Source of the DNA: Arenibacter catalasegens
Lineage (GTDB): Bacteria > Bacteroidota > Bacteroidia > Flavobacteriales > Flavobacteriaceae
NCBI RefSeq assembly: GCF_002909235.1
Contig: NZ_PHQQ01000019.1
Coordinates: 54,879-118,878, forward strand
Reading direction: 5' to 3'
Length of the DNA stretch: 64,000 nucleotides
Positions within the stretch are counted from its first letter, which is position 1. Every line of letters starts with the position of its first letter. Below are positions 1 through 8,526 of the stretch, one piece after another. The position numbers and the translations under genes were made by a program. The notes beneath the pieces are model-generated. The model was not told the DNA's origin, did no database searches, and saw only the letters and a list, made by a program, of their open reading frames with translations.

Positions 1-339
1 TTCTTTAACATCCTCACCGTGATTGCCTTGGTTGTTGGTAAGACCAAACAAACGCTCCTTTAAAATTTCATCTTTCCCATTCCAAAAAACAGGTGCTAGG
101 CATAATATTTCCTTGGAGTCACAAAAACCTCCAATACCTTCCTCTCCCCATCTATAGGCATTACTACGGGCTTTATCATGATCTACAAAATCCCATGCGT
201 CGCCATGTGCGCTATAATCTTCCCGTACAGTGCCCCACTGTCTTTCCGCCAAATATGGCCCCCATTTTTTCCAATTTTTATAGTTGTCAGGAACTGCCAA
301 TCTTTCTTCTTCAGCAATTTTCGGGGTCAAATATGCCAT
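1..339 (-). CDS. GH63-type glucosidase, N-terminal part (cut by window edge)
   Basis: This reading frame starts at the ATG complementary to 337-339 and stays open for 113 codons to the window edge, so only the N-terminus is seen. The protein begins [14 protein letters not shown] and continues with [34 protein letters not shown] and [16 protein letters not shown]. From memory of the family, this is the conserved start of bacterial glucosidases annotated as GH63 or 'MGH1-type', which act on alpha-glucosides such as glucosylglycerate or short alpha-glucans. There is no signal peptide, so it should be cytoplasmic. The catalytic residues lie outside the window. It is the first gene of its transcript here; 340-702 upstream would hold its promoter. 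The family assignment is fairly secure, the substrate is not. Confidence 0.82.
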   Translation of the reverse strand, partial: MAYLTPKIAEEERLAVPDNYKNWKKWGPYLAERQWGTVREDYSAHGDAWDFVDHDKARSNAYRWGEEGIGGFCDSKEILCLAPVFWNGKDEILKERLFGLTNNQGNHGEDVKE

Positions 340-702
340 TCAGATAATATTATGTTGTATTGAAATTGTTTAAACGGTTGCTTACAAAAGAGATTGGTTC
401 TTTACAGTTCAATACGGTACAGAAGTTGATCTTTTTTTGGCTAATTAAGCGCAAAAATAAACCTTATTTGACGAGTGAGCCACTAAAATGCTTAATATTA
501 CTTAATTAGCATTACGGCTGTTAATTTTTTATTAACCTATAAAAAAATAGAATTTAAATTGTTAAAACAATATTTACTAACACGGGAAATGGCAACCCCA
601 AGAGTATTATTTTATTAATCTCCAACCAAGTGCACTATGTTGGTAAATAGTTTAACAAGCCATCCATTTTAAGCTTGAATAAAATCGGAAAATGTTATTT
701 TT
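340..702. other. Intergenic region, AT-rich
   Basis: About 360 bases separate the start of the glucosidase fragment from the end of the 72-residue gene; both neighbours are on the minus strand. The stretch is strongly AT-rich, contains no convincing coding frame and presumably carries the promoter of the glucosidase gene. I see no strong terminator hairpin or repeat. Confidence 0.4.
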
Positions 703-921
703 CTATTCCAATTCTTCACAATAAAACCCATGATGTTTTAATATTCGTATTACCGAGTCTACCTGGACCACCTGGGTTTCGACCCGAAGGATGTTGTCGC
801 AATCCTCCAGGTCAAAATTCCAATAGTCATTATTGGTAATTAATCTATTTAAAACAGGTTTTAAGGTCCTTACGTCCCGTTTTTTAGTTACAGACGTTTT
901 AAATACCAATATTGTTTTCAT
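703..921 (-). CDS. Small conserved-type protein, 72 aa, function unknown
   Basis: A 72-residue cytoplasmic protein beginning MKTILVFKTSVTKKRDV. I chose the internal ATG at 921 because an AGGAAA sequence lies just upstream on the minus strand; a start at 939 would add six residues. The pattern is a beta strand, a helix (VRTLKPVLNRLI), a strand (WNFDLEDCDNILRVE), then a helix (SVIRILKHHGFYCEELE). This beta-alpha-beta-beta-alpha arrangement resembles the ferredoxin-like fold of heavy-metal-associated domains, but no CxxC motif is present. It lies directly downstream of the DinB-fold gene on the same strand and is probably co-transcribed with it. Function is not recognised. Confidence 0.65.
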   Translation of the reverse strand: MKTILVFKTSVTKKRDVRTLKPVLNRLITNNDYWNFDLEDCDNILRVETQVVQVDSVIRILKHHGFYCEELE

Positions 922-941
922 AATTTTCCTATAATCCAATT

Positions 942-1433
942 TTAATTACGATCATAAAATGCAGGTGGCTCTATACCCAAGGCGCGAAGATAGACATAGC
1001 CCTGCCCGCGATGGTGGATTTCATTATCGATAAAATAAAATACGGAAGACCAAACGGTACCTTCATATTGGCCGAAGAGCTTTATGGTTTGCTGAAATTG
1101 TTCTTCCTTAATTTGCGACCAATAACTGTTGATCTCTCCAGTGGCACTATCCCAAAGTTCAAGTACTTTAGCTTTTTGGTTAGCATGTTCCATGTGTTCG
1201 TTTAGAGGAGCACTGATCCCCGTAGCAATTTCCTTTAACCCGGGTGCTGCAATTCCCAAAAGTTCCATCACCATTTCGGAAAACGGGCGCATGCCACCAA
1301 TGGTATGATTAAAAAAGGCTTCTTCTGGGAAAGCATCAATTACCTTCCTGGTTAAAACCCTATGACCTTGCCAATGCTTCAATAATTCTTGGGTTGAGAT
1401 TACTTGGGACGACTTGTTTAAAATAGTTTCCAT
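942..1433 (-). CDS. DinB-fold protein (YfiT/DinB family)
   Basis: A 163-residue four-helix-bundle protein of the DinB superfamily. The C-terminal pattern DNEIHHRGQGYVYLRALG followed by EPPAFYDR is characteristic of these proteins, and the HHRGQ histidines usually help bind a divalent metal. Members act as metal-dependent thiol transferases or are stress-inducible proteins of unknown substrate. The region around HWQGHRVLTRKVIDAFPEE gives the first helix with another conserved His. It is divergent from the WYL regulator at 1759, and two near-identical palindromes lie between them, suggesting control by that regulator. Length is normal for the family. Substrate unknown. Confidence 0.85.
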   Translation of the reverse strand: METILNKSSQVISTQELLKHWQGHRVLTRKVIDAFPEEAFFNHTIGGMRPFSEMVMELLGIAAPGLKEIATGISAPLNEHMEHANQKAKVLELWDSATGEINSYWSQIKEEQFQQTIKLFGQYEGTVWSSVFYFIDNEIHHRGQGYVYLRALGIEPPAFYDRN

Positions 1434-1488
1434 GATTGTACATTTTTTAAGTGATTAATAATTCTGGACCAAAATTAATCGCAGCTAG

Positions 1489-1504
1489 TGACAGCCCTAT
1501 GTCA
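1489..1504. promoter_or_regulatory. Operator-like palindrome, site 1 (TGACA-N6-TGTCA)
   Basis: The sequence reads TGACAGCCCTATGTCA, an inverted repeat of TGACA with a 6-base spacer. It lies 56 to 71 bases upstream of the DinB-fold start codon. A second site with identical half-sites and spacing is at 1590. Binding by the adjacent WYL regulator is inferred. Confidence 0.6.
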
Positions 1505-1589
1505 GTAGAAAAAAAATGCAATTAAATTATAATTCAAGTTACTGATATTGAGATAATTAAATGTGTAAAAATATTATTTTTGTTACTGT

Positions 1590-1605
1590 TGACAATGGGT
1601 TGTCA
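1590..1605. promoter_or_regulatory. Operator-like palindrome, site 2 (TGACA-N6-TGTCA)
   Basis: The sequence reads TGACAATGGGTTGTCA. Its reverse complement matches site 1 at most positions, including the CCC in the spacer. It is about 150 bases upstream of the WYL regulator start, placing the pair of sites between the two divergent genes. Confidence 0.6.
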
Positions 1606-1758
1606 CTAACAGGGCTTTAATTTGTGCACTTATTTCATTGGCATAGGTAATTGAATGTCTTTTGTTGTAAATGATGAACCATTATGTATAAATCGAAGGG
1701 AAAATTTGGATTATACTTTTATATGAAATCCTATCTTTGGGAGATATGTTATGCAATT

Positions 1759-2715
1759 ATGGGTACAGATACCGTTAACAGATTTGATCGTATTGTAGCC
1801 ATCTTGGTACAATTACAATCGAAACGAATTGTAAAGGCACAGGAATTGGCGGACCGATTCCAGGTTAGCCTTCGTACTATTTATCGTGATATAAGAACAT
1901 TGGAGGCTTCTGGTGTGCCCATAATCAGTGAGGCTGGTATTGGGTATTCCATTATGGAAGGGTATCGTTTGCCACCAATTATGTTTACCCGTGAAGAAGC
2001 GGGAAGCTTTGTTGCTGCTGAAAAATTGATGCAAAAGTTTGTAGACAAATCACTTGGCAATTATCACCAGTCAGCCATGTTTAAGGTAAAGTCGGTTTTG
2101 AGAGGCAGGGAGAAAGATTGGATTTCTGCATTGGAATCACAAATAGCGGTAGACCCTTCACAGCAATTGTTCAATGAGAATATACCCAATGCCCTCGAAA
2201 TTCTTTTTGAAAGTATTGCAGAAAAAAAACAGGTTTTCTTAAAGTACCACTCAATGCAGAGTGAGAATCCTTCTGAAAGACATATAGAAGCTGTTGGCCT
2301 ATTTCATGAAAATAACTTTTGGTATGTATTGGGGTATTGCCATTACAGAAATGATTACCGGCAATTTAGAACGGACAGAATGTTGGGTATTAAAAGAACT
2401 TCACTTTCCTTTAGCCGTGAACATGGTAGTTTGGACGACCATCTAACTAAAGAGGTTAATAGAAAAAAAGTTCAGGTTAAAATATTGGTTGATAAAAGTG
2501 TCGCCAGGTATATCAATAGTAGTAAAAAACATTATGGCTTTGTTTCGGAGAAAATAAAGGAGAGCAAGGTGGAGATGACATTTATGTCGCCAGATTTGGA
2601 ACATGGCTTTGCAAGATGGTATCTTATGTTTGGGGATTATGCCGAAATATTGGAGCCTGAAAGTTTAAAACTTAGGATAAAGTCGATTCTGGAAATAGCT
2701 ATTTCCAAGCTTTAG
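1759..2715 (+). CDS. WYL-domain transcriptional regulator (YafY-like)
   Basis: A 318-residue DNA-binding regulator. Residues about 8-60 form an HTH_11-type winged helix (RFDRIVAILVQLQSKRIVKA, then QELADRFQVSLRTIYRDIRT). The middle and C-terminal parts match the WYL/WCX sensor, with KQVFLKYHSMQSENPSERHI, VGLFHENNFWYVLGYCHYR and YRQFRTDRMLGI as typical segments. WYL proteins bind small ligands or nucleic acids and regulate nearby stress or metabolic genes. I chose ATG 1759 (MGTDTVNRFDR) because this is where family homology normally begins; an open frame extends upstream to 1684. It is divergent from the DinB-fold gene, a common pairing, and likely controls it and itself through the two TGACA palindromes. 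Confidence 0.88.
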   Translation: MGTDTVNRFDRIVAILVQLQSKRIVKAQELADRFQVSLRTIYRDIRTLEASGVPIISEAGIGYSIMEGYRLPPIMFTREEAGSFVAAEKLMQKFVDKSLGNYHQSAMFKVKSVLRGREKDWISALESQIAVDPSQQLFNENIPNALEILFESIAEKKQVFLKYHSMQSENPSERHIEAVGLFHENNFWYVLGYCHYRNDYRQFRTDRMLGIKRTSLSFSREHGSLDDHLTKEVNRKKVQVKILVDKSVARYINSSKKHYGFVSEKIKESKVEMTFMSPDLEHGFARWYLMFGDYAEILEPESLKLRIKSILEIAISKL

Positions 2716-2916
2716 TAATTAGTGATACACCCCTGAAAATTTAAAATAGGATACTCTCGGTACTAATGACTACTTGTTATTAGGTAATAATATTCAGTCA
2801 TTTTTTTGGGATTATTTTATTCAGATTTCCTCCATCTGAGGTAGGGGACCTACTTGTTGTGAGGATGGGCTATTCATTTTCAGCAATATCAACACTTGGT
2901 TATTGGCTGTATATTG

Positions 2917-3945
2917 TTAATCTTCAAGTAATTCATTTAATGCAAATTCGGTCAACATTTCGTGATTGCCTTCAAAAATAGTCAGACTTATATTTTCAAA
3001 TTCCTTTCTTAAAAAAATTTTCCTATTAGCTATATTTCCAAATTCACCTAGTGCTTCCCGTTTTTCAAGCAACTTCAACTTCTCAGAAGGCGATACATAT
3101 TGTAAAGTATCGGACACTGACATATCGGTCAATAACTTATTATAGAAATTGATTGAATGGGTAATCGGAACACTTCCTTGTATTCCGTCATATACTCCCG
3201 CATAAATAGCTAGTTCGGAACTTTTTAATTTTTCTGCTGGTGTGTTCCAATAAATAGGTGATTTCTGTTTCGCACTTTCAATATAAAGTACATCTCCAGA
3301 ACCAGTGCAATCAAGAATATTCCTTGCATAATTATTGCCCCTTATTAAACTTTCCTTGTACCAGGCAGTTAAATCACTTATTGATGCCCAAGCGGAAAAT
3401 TTTCTAATAGTATGTTTAGATTTCATAAAGGTGCTCAGGGTCGCATAGCCACCGCCACTAACACCTACAACATATATTCTAGAGGTGTCAACGTTGGAAT
3501 TTTCAATGGCATAAGTTATGGCATCATCAATGTCCGATAGTGCTAATTCACTGACACAGGCATTTATTGTTAGGTTTGCTCCTCGAAAATCTGGATGGAT
3601 ATAATTCAGATCTTTTTGTTTGCACATTTCTGCTAAATCGTCATTTTGGTTGTAATAACCACTCCAAGTATGTAGGCTTACAATTAAAGGTTTGGGCGTG
3701 TCGGATGTTGATTTAAAGAAATAGGATTTTTGAAAACTATTATCCTTAGAGGATTTGATTTCAACAATTTTAAAATCTTTGCTCCATCCTATCTCTCTGG
3801 TGTCGTCAAACTTTAAATAGGCTTCTTCATAGGGTTTTTTAATAAAGGACCACGTCGATTCATTTTTACTTAGAAATATACCTAAACCTATCCCAATTAA
3901 TAAAATCAAGATAAAAGTCATCAATTTAAAAAGCCTATTTTTCAA
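2917..3945 (-). CDS. Membrane-anchored alpha/beta hydrolase (prolyl-oligopeptidase-like)
   Basis: A 342-residue protein with an N-terminal hydrophobic segment (residues 8-25, LMTFILILLIGIGLGIFL), so it is either membrane-anchored or exported. The rest is an alpha/beta-hydrolase fold: an oxyanion-region motif SLHTWSGYY, the nucleophile elbow GVSGGGY and a late histidine in EGNHEML, giving Ser and His of a Ser-Asp-His triad. The DGIQGSVPITHS stretch is typical of dipeptidyl-peptidase or acyl-esterase relatives. It stands alone on the minus strand with over 200 bases on each side. Substrate may be a peptide or an ester; the sequence does not decide. Confidence 0.75.
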   Translation of the reverse strand: MKNRLFKLMTFILILLIGIGLGIFLSKNESTWSFIKKPYEEAYLKFDDTREIGWSKDFKIVEIKSSKDNSFQKSYFFKSTSDTPKPLIVSLHTWSGYYNQNDDLAEMCKQKDLNYIHPDFRGANLTINACVSELALSDIDDAITYAIENSNVDTSRIYVVGVSGGGYATLSTFMKSKHTIRKFSAWASISDLTAWYKESLIRGNNYARNILDCTGSGDVLYIESAKQKSPIYWNTPAEKLKSSELAIYAGVYDGIQGSVPITHSINFYNKLLTDMSVSDTLQYVSPSEKLKLLEKREALGEFGNIANRKIFLRKEFENISLTIFEGNHEMLTEFALNELLED

Positions 3946-4166
3946 AGTTTGTCTTTTATAATTACCCTAAGGTTTAGGCGTTGATTTGCTTTATGGGATT
4001 TAATTTTAATAAAATCTAGCAGAGAATCGGGGCCGGATAAATGTACAAAAACTTTTGAATAGAAGTAGGCAAGCCAAACAATACTAAGGATGGTGATTTT
4101 TATATCAATGGATGCTTAAGAATTATTTTTTATGTGGTGAATATATTGGAACGGACTAAAATTTTA

Positions 4167-4200
4167 GGTGTAATATCCAGTTAGCTATTTGGATTACACC
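4167..4200 (-). terminator. Hairpin at the end of the SDR gene, likely terminator
   Basis: Read on the minus strand, the arm GGTGTAATCCA pairs with TGGATATTACACC with a short bulge, then TAAAATTTTAG follows. The first arm overlaps the SDR stop codon. The position at the end of the TetR-DoxX-SDR group fits a transcription terminator. Confidence 0.5.
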
Positions 4201-4928
4201 AAAGCACCATTGGCACCTATCACTTGACCTGAAATCCATTTGGAATCATCACTTGCCAAAAATAGAACTACCCGGGCAATATCAATGGGTTTTGCCAATC
4301 TGTTGAAAGCATTCATGGCACTTAGCCGATCTATAGTTTCTTGCGATTTTCCCTTTAAAAACAATTCTGTTTCCGTAGCTCCAGGAGCAAGGGCATTTAC
4401 TGAAATTCCTCTGCCAATTTCTTTGGAGAATACACGGGTCATTTGCTCAACAGCTGCCTTGGAGGCAGAATATAATGCATAGGTTGGAAACATTAATTTA
4501 ACTGTACTTGATGAAAAGTTTATAATATTTCCATTGTCGGCTAATTTGCTGTCCGCTTCCTGTAAGGTGTTAAATATCCCTCTTACATTAATATCAAATT
4601 GTCGGCTAAAATCTTCTTGTGTATTATCTTTTAATTTTTTGGAAATCATGATACCCGCATTATTGACCAATACATCTACCTTACCAAAGGTCTCAATAGT
4701 TTTATCGAACAAAAGACTTACATCTTCCCTTTTACTAACATCAGCTTTTATAGCCAAAGCTTGCCCTCCGTTATTAATTATATTCTCTACCGTTGCTTGG
4801 GCTTCAGCTTCACTGTTTGAGTGATTGACTATTACCTTGGCACCATTTTCGGCTAAAAGTAACGCGACTTCTTTTCCAATACCTCTCGAAGCTCCGGTTA
4901 CGATAATGACTTTATTTTCTAATTTCAT
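4194..4928 (-). CDS. Short-chain dehydrogenase/reductase
   Basis: A 244-residue classical SDR that should bind NAD(P)H. The cofactor motif is TGASRGIG (residues 11-18), followed by the NNAG motif in DVLVNNAGIM. The catalytic Ser lies in NFSSSTVK, and Tyr/Lys lie in YALYSASKAA (YxxxK). A basic residue after the glycine-rich strand is not obvious, so the cofactor preference is open. Length and motifs match 3-oxoacyl-ACP-reductase-like SDRs, but such accessory members reduce many small carbonyls. It is the last gene of a three-gene minus-strand group with a DoxX-like protein (20 bases upstream) and a TetR regulator, a common arrangement for detoxification of reactive carbonyls. Confidence 0.9.
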   Translation of the reverse strand: MKLENKVIIVTGASRGIGKEVALLLAENGAKVIVNHSNSEAEAQATVENIINNGGQALAIKADVSKREDVSLLFDKTIETFGKVDVLVNNAGIMISKKLKDNTQEDFSRQFDINVRGIFNTLQEADSKLADNGNIINFSSSTVKLMFPTYALYSASKAAVEQMTRVFSKEIGRGISVNALAPGATETELFLKGKSQETIDRLSAMNAFNRLAKPIDIARVVLFLASDDSKWISGQVIGANGALV

Positions 4929-4947
4929 AAGATTAATTTTAAGGGAA

Positions 4948-5307
4948 TTATTTTAGGGTTTTTAATTTGTATAGGGATAACAATGCTAAAATGAAGGAAA
5001 TAATTACTAAAACTATCAGCGGTTCCGGTCTTGCGAAAAATTCCAACCCCAGTGCGGTTATCATGGTTAGTAGTAAAAATGTGAAGGCTAATTTTCCAAT
5101 GACTTTATTGTTGTTAGAAGAAAAAATAGCTAGTAGAGGGGCTAATCCTAATTCTGAAACTCCAGTAACTATGTGGAAAAAACCAGCATCTAAACCAATT
5201 GCATTTTCAAATTGTTTAAAACCGGCAATACTTTGTGGTTTTCCCATTAATATGGGAATGGCAAAATAGGTCATTATAATAGTGGGAACAATATTGATTA
5301 TTTGCAT
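4948..5307 (-). CDS. DoxX-like small membrane protein
   Basis: A 119-residue protein with about four hydrophobic helices and little else: an N-terminal one (IINIVPTIIMTYFAIPILMG), a second around FHIVTGVSELGLAPLLAI, a third in LAFTFLLLTMITALGLEFFA and a fourth at LIVLVIISFILALLSLYKL. This matches the DoxX/DoxD-like family, whose role in flavobacteria is not settled. It lies between the TetR gene and the SDR gene on the same strand and is probably co-transcribed with the SDR. A palindrome at 5333-5352 sits just upstream of its start. Confidence 0.72.
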   Translation of the reverse strand: MQIINIVPTIIMTYFAIPILMGKPQSIAGFKQFENAIGLDAGFFHIVTGVSELGLAPLLAIFSSNNNKVIGKLAFTFLLLTMITALGLEFFARPEPLIVLVIISFILALLSLYKLKTLK

Positions 5308-5332
5308 TCGATTTTTATATTATAAAATTAAT

Positions 5333-5352
5333 AACATCCTATACGGTATGTT
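5333..5352. promoter_or_regulatory. Operator-like inverted repeat upstream of DoxX/SDR genes
   Basis: The ends AACAT and ATGTT form an inverted repeat around the centre CCTATACGGT, 26 to 45 bases upstream of the DoxX-like start codon. The position and the size of 20 bases fit a binding site for the adjacent TetR-family protein. The symmetry is imperfect in the middle. Confidence 0.4.
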
Positions 5353-5370
5353 TTATGGGCAAAAAAAAAA

Positions 5371-5973
5371 TTAAGCTTCCAATTGTTTTAAGTAGACGGA
5401 GAGTCCTATAATATATTCATCAAGGATCAAATCGTTATCGTATAGTTTTCTAATACCACGAATACCTTCAAAGGCACTTATTAGGTAAACTGCTACGGCC
5501 TGACTGGAAATATTACTATTGATGGACTTTTCATCTTGACCTCTTTCAATCAATGTTGCTAAGGCCGATTTCCAATTTTCTATTATATTCTTTAAAGCGG
5601 TTTGATAGGCAGTTTCAAAGTCGCCAATTTCATTAATAAAATTATTCATCGGGCAACCGTGTTGCTTGTCATAAACTGGAAAGGATTTGATACGCTCTAA
5701 AAAAGTCGTTTCCAGTATTTTTAAGGCATCTCCAGTTTCATATAAGGGCAAAATCATACTGTCATAAACCCTTTTTTGCAATTTCAGGGCAATAACCTCC
5801 AGGCCTAACTCTTTTTTGTTTTTATAATGATGATAAAATGCGCCCTTTGTAAGATTGGTGGCATTCATTATTCTATCGATGCTGGTCGTTTTAAAACCAT
5901 TTTCATAAAACAAGTTGAAGGCTTTATCAATGATTATTTGCTTGGTAAGTTCAGACTTTAACTCCTGTTGCAT
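5371..5973 (-). CDS. TetR/AcrR-family transcriptional regulator
   Basis: A 200-residue one-component repressor. The N-terminal HTH is typical: IIDKAFNLFYENGFKTTSID, then RIMNATNLTKGAFYHHYKNK, residues about 14-55. The C-terminal part resembles the TetR_C_6/YcdC-like ligand domain (HGCPMNNFINEIGDFETAYQ), as in regulators of the AcuR/NemR type that sense reactive electrophiles and carry a Cys here (HGCP). It is immediately upstream of the DoxX/SDR genes on the same strand, which are its likely targets. Sensing through the cysteine is an inference. Confidence 0.88.
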   Translation of the reverse strand: MQQELKSELTKQIIIDKAFNLFYENGFKTTSIDRIMNATNLTKGAFYHHYKNKKELGLEVIALKLQKRVYDSMILPLYETGDALKILETTFLERIKSFPVYDKQHGCPMNNFINEIGDFETAYQTALKNIIENWKSALATLIERGQDEKSINSNISSQAVAVYLISAFEGIRGIRKLYDNDLILDEYIIGLSVYLKQLEA

Positions 5974-6294
5974 TTTACAAATGTAACAAAAAAAATACTA
6001 GTTAGAATGTTTTGATAATTCTTACTCAGCAGGCACAGCCAACTGCACCTTAAATTTTCGGTTTAACCAAGCCTATTAGTTATAAATGGCTTCATTTTCT
6101 TTTCTATTTAGAAGTGTAGGACATACGAATTGAACAATCATTATAAGTGCCTGGAAACTATAAGTTTAAACACTTACTAGGGCGTAAGAGTTGTACATTA
6201 TTAACTTTAGTTTAGCCCATTAAAATTTTGTAAATGAAAATTTCAATTAAACTTTTCTGATAAACTCTGGTCAAAGTAGCAAATTATCATAAAT
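5974..6294. other. Divergent intergenic region
   Basis: About 320 bases between the TetR gene (minus strand) and the FG-GAP lipoprotein (plus strand). It should hold both promoters. It is AT-rich with no coding frame, no strong hairpin and no repeat that I can support. Confidence 0.4.
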
Positions 6295-7584
6295 ATGAGA
6301 ATAGTAGTATTTCTTTCAATTGCACTAACTTTTATTAGTTGCAGTAAAGAAGATAATCCAAAGGAAATTACTTCAACACCAACATCAACATTGGCTTATG
6401 AACCAGAAGGTTTGGTTACGATTAAAACTGGATCAGGTGGCTTCACAGCCAATTTGGAAAGTGGAGATCGATTTGGTAGGGACCATGATAAAATAGGTGA
6501 TGTAAATGGAGATGGCGTGGTAGATTTTGTTGTAGGAGCCCGATCCGATGATGATGGAGCTACAGATGCAGGTGCGGTTTATATATTATTTATGAATAGC
6601 GATGGGACCGTACAATCAAATCAAAAAATATCGATGTTGGAAGGTGGATTTACAGACACTTTGAATGCGAGAAACTTTTTTGGATATGGTGTAGCGGGAA
6701 TTGGAGATTATGATTCGGATGGTATTCCGGACATTGCTGTAGCTTCACCGGTACCTCCCAATAACGCTTTGTATATTATTCATTTAAATACTGATGGAAC
6801 GGTAAAAGATTTCGTCAAGAATGGAAATATTATTGCAAATGGACTATCGGCTATTGGGGATATAAATGGAGATGGAAGGATTGACCTAGTCGCATGTGTT
6901 CCTGGGTCTGACGATGGGGGTAACAACCGTGGAGCGATAGATATCCTATTTTTAAATAGCGAATCTGAAGTAATATATGCAGATAAGGTGACCATTAGTT
7001 CAACTCAAGGTGGTTTTGGATCTGGACTTGAAGATGGTGACCAATTTGGGGGTAGGGAAGTGGCAATGCTTGGTGACCTGGATAATGATGGAAATAAAGA
7101 ATTGGCTGTAGGTGCTTTTATGTCCGATGGAGGGAAAGGCGCAATATGGATTCTTTCTTTGGATAACTCAACATACAATGTGGTATCTAAGCTAAAACTG
7201 GCAGAGAACATGAATGGTTTTGAAGATGAGTTGGTTGAGGATATAAATCCGAACGGAACTTTGGGGGCAAATTTTGGCCATGCCATGTGTGCAGCTGGGG
7301 ATATTGATGGCGATGGAATAGCTGATTTGGTTACTGGCGCAAATCAACAATATGAAGGTTGGGGTTATGTACTTTACCTAAATGCGGATAAGACCATTAA
7401 ATCTTACGACAGGATCAATAATGGTGAGGGTGGTTTTAATTTGAATTTAGAGTCCGAGGAACGTTTTTCCCGCTCTATTTCCTTTGCGGGCGATTTAAAG
7501 GGAGATGGTTCTATTGCTATAAATTTTGGTGGGGGAGCTGGGGGAACAGGCACTTTGTACACTCTGTTTTTCGGTATTCAATAA
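6295..7584 (+). CDS. FG-GAP / integrin-alpha-like beta-propeller lipoprotein
   Basis: A 429-residue predicted lipoprotein: the signal LSIALTFISC places the lipidated Cys at about residue 16. The mature part contains six or so repeats ending in calcium-loop motifs of the FG-GAP type: DVNGDGVVDFVVGA, DYDSDGIPDIAVAS, DINGDGRIDLVACV, DLDNDGNKELAVGA, DIDGDGIADLVTGA and a weaker DLKGDGSIAINFGG. These folds form a seven-bladed propeller used in adhesion or as a non-catalytic surface module. No catalytic domain accompanies it. It has no close neighbour on the same strand, so it is probably monocistronic. Role in surface binding is inferred. Confidence 0.85.
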   Translation: MRIVVFLSIALTFISCSKEDNPKEITSTPTSTLAYEPEGLVTIKTGSGGFTANLESGDRFGRDHDKIGDVNGDGVVDFVVGARSDDDGATDAGAVYILFMNSDGTVQSNQKISMLEGGFTDTLNARNFFGYGVAGIGDYDSDGIPDIAVASPVPPNNALYIIHLNTDGTVKDFVKNGNIIANGLSAIGDINGDGRIDLVACVPGSDDGGNNRGAIDILFLNSESEVIYADKVTISSTQGGFGSGLEDGDQFGGREVAMLGDLDNDGNKELAVGAFMSDGGKGAIWILSLDNSTYNVVSKLKLAENMNGFEDELVEDINPNGTLGANFGHAMCAAGDIDGDGIADLVTGANQQYEGWGYVLYLNADKTIKSYDRINNGEGGFNLNLESEERFSRSISFAGDLKGDGSIAINFGGGAGGTGTLYTLFFGIQ

Positions 7585-7782
7585 GCAATTTCAAACACTA
7601 TTTAGGCGCAATATTTCTACTTCTAAAGAAAACGATCAAAGTATGAAACGGTGCCTTGGAAAAAGAAGCCGTAATTTTCGACTTGGTCAAGAGTCTAAGG
7701 TATTTGTGGATGTTATGAAAAGTGGTAAAAGAAAGTGGTGTATAACCGCCCTTTCTGGTAACAGTGTTTTTGAATTGGAAAG

Positions 7783-8070
7783 TTACATGATTTTGTTCAA
7801 ATCTTGTTTTCCAATGATGGTCATTATTTCAATAATATCACCATTTATTCTGTAATAAATGCTGTCGGACCCGCAGACACAACGTCTATACCCCTTTTTT
7901 ATAAAATCGACCGATTCAAATGAGAACGGGCGCTGAACAATAATCTCAAAATATTCAAAAAACGAATCAAAGTATTTATCAGCTTGTTCAATTCCAAATT
8001 TGTTAACTCCGTAATGATGAATTCTAATTAAGTCTACTTTAGCTACAGTACTTAATTTATAATTTGGCAT
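7783..8070 (-). CDS. ParE/RelE-family toxin
   Basis: A 95-residue protein of the RelE/ParE superfamily. It begins YKLSTVAKVDLIRIHHYGVN, with the usual KADLxxIxxYxxxxFG pattern, then QADKYFDSFFEYFEIIVQRP, and ends in a beta-hairpin with GYRRCVCGSDSIYYRI and DIIEIMTIIGKQD. ParE toxins of this type poison DNA gyrase; RelE types cut mRNA. It overlaps the antitoxin gene by 14 bases on the same strand, the standard arrangement with antitoxin first. Normal length, no sign of decay. Confidence 0.88.
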   Translation of the reverse strand: MPNYKLSTVAKVDLIRIHHYGVNKFGIEQADKYFDSFFEYFEIIVQRPFSFESVDFIKKGYRRCVCGSDSIYYRINGDIIEIMTIIGKQDLNKIM

Positions 8071-8302
8071 TGAGCGAAGACTTTGACTGTTTTAATATTT
8101 CTTCTTTATTATCATTGGTAAATCCACTATTTTCTGCTTGTTCTAATTTAGCCCTTATCCAATCAATTTGTATATGCTGTTTTCTCGCCTGCCGTATCAA
8201 ATCATTGACTAGCTCACTTTTACTTGAGTATTCTTTATTGTCTACCTGAGTTTTTAACCACTCATCATTGGGTTCCGTGAATGAAATACTTTGTCTTGCC
8301 AT
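8057..8302 (-). CDS. ParD-like ribbon-helix-helix antitoxin
   Basis: An 81-residue protein with an N-terminal ribbon-helix-helix DNA-binding segment (QSISFTEPNDEWLKTQVD, then YSSKSELVNDLIRQAR) and a charged C-terminal tail that would wrap around the toxin. It is typical of ParD/CopG antitoxins, which neutralise the toxin and repress their own promoter. It precedes and overlaps the ParE gene. A perfect 12-base palindrome lies 21 bases upstream of its start and is a good operator candidate. Confidence 0.88.
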   Translation of the reverse strand: MARQSISFTEPNDEWLKTQVDNKEYSSKSELVNDLIRQARKQHIQIDWIRAKLEQAENSGFTNDNKEEILKQSKSSLNAKL

Positions 8303-8322
8303 AACTTTTTATTACAATATGA

Positions 8323-8334
8323 TGTAAATTTACA
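8323..8334. promoter_or_regulatory. Palindrome upstream of parD, likely autoregulatory operator
   Basis: TGTAAATTTACA is a perfect 12-base palindrome located 21 to 32 bases upstream of the antitoxin start codon. Antitoxins with a ribbon-helix-helix domain normally bind such sites to repress their own operon. Confidence 0.5.
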
Positions 8335-8415
8335 CCAAATACGCATCATTTGCAAACATGATTTAAATCATCGAATTTTAGGTGTAATAGATAATGATTT
8401 GACGATTAGGTATTT

Positions 8416-8467
8416 AATATGATAAAACACCACATTTTAAGGTTACGGATAACCTAATTATCATATT
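8416..8467. other. Nested inverted repeat in the gap between mannitol dehydrogenase and ParD genes
   Basis: AATATGATA at the left end pairs with TATCATATT at the right end, and inside lies the small hairpin GGTTA-CGGA-TAACC. It is 60 bases past the stop codon of the mannitol dehydrogenase gene. It may end that transcript, but there is no clear T-run. Confidence 0.3.
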
Positions 8468-8526
8468 CATTTTATCAATAAAAAGAGTTTAGAATTTAGG
8501 CAAATTTTTCATATAAAATCTGACCT

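Noticed and set aside
7526..7855. Plus-strand open frame of 109 codons starting inside the FG-GAP gene
   Set aside because: It overlaps the end of a well-supported gene and the antisense side of the ParE toxin gene. The middle part has some protein-like composition, but no start or family is seen.
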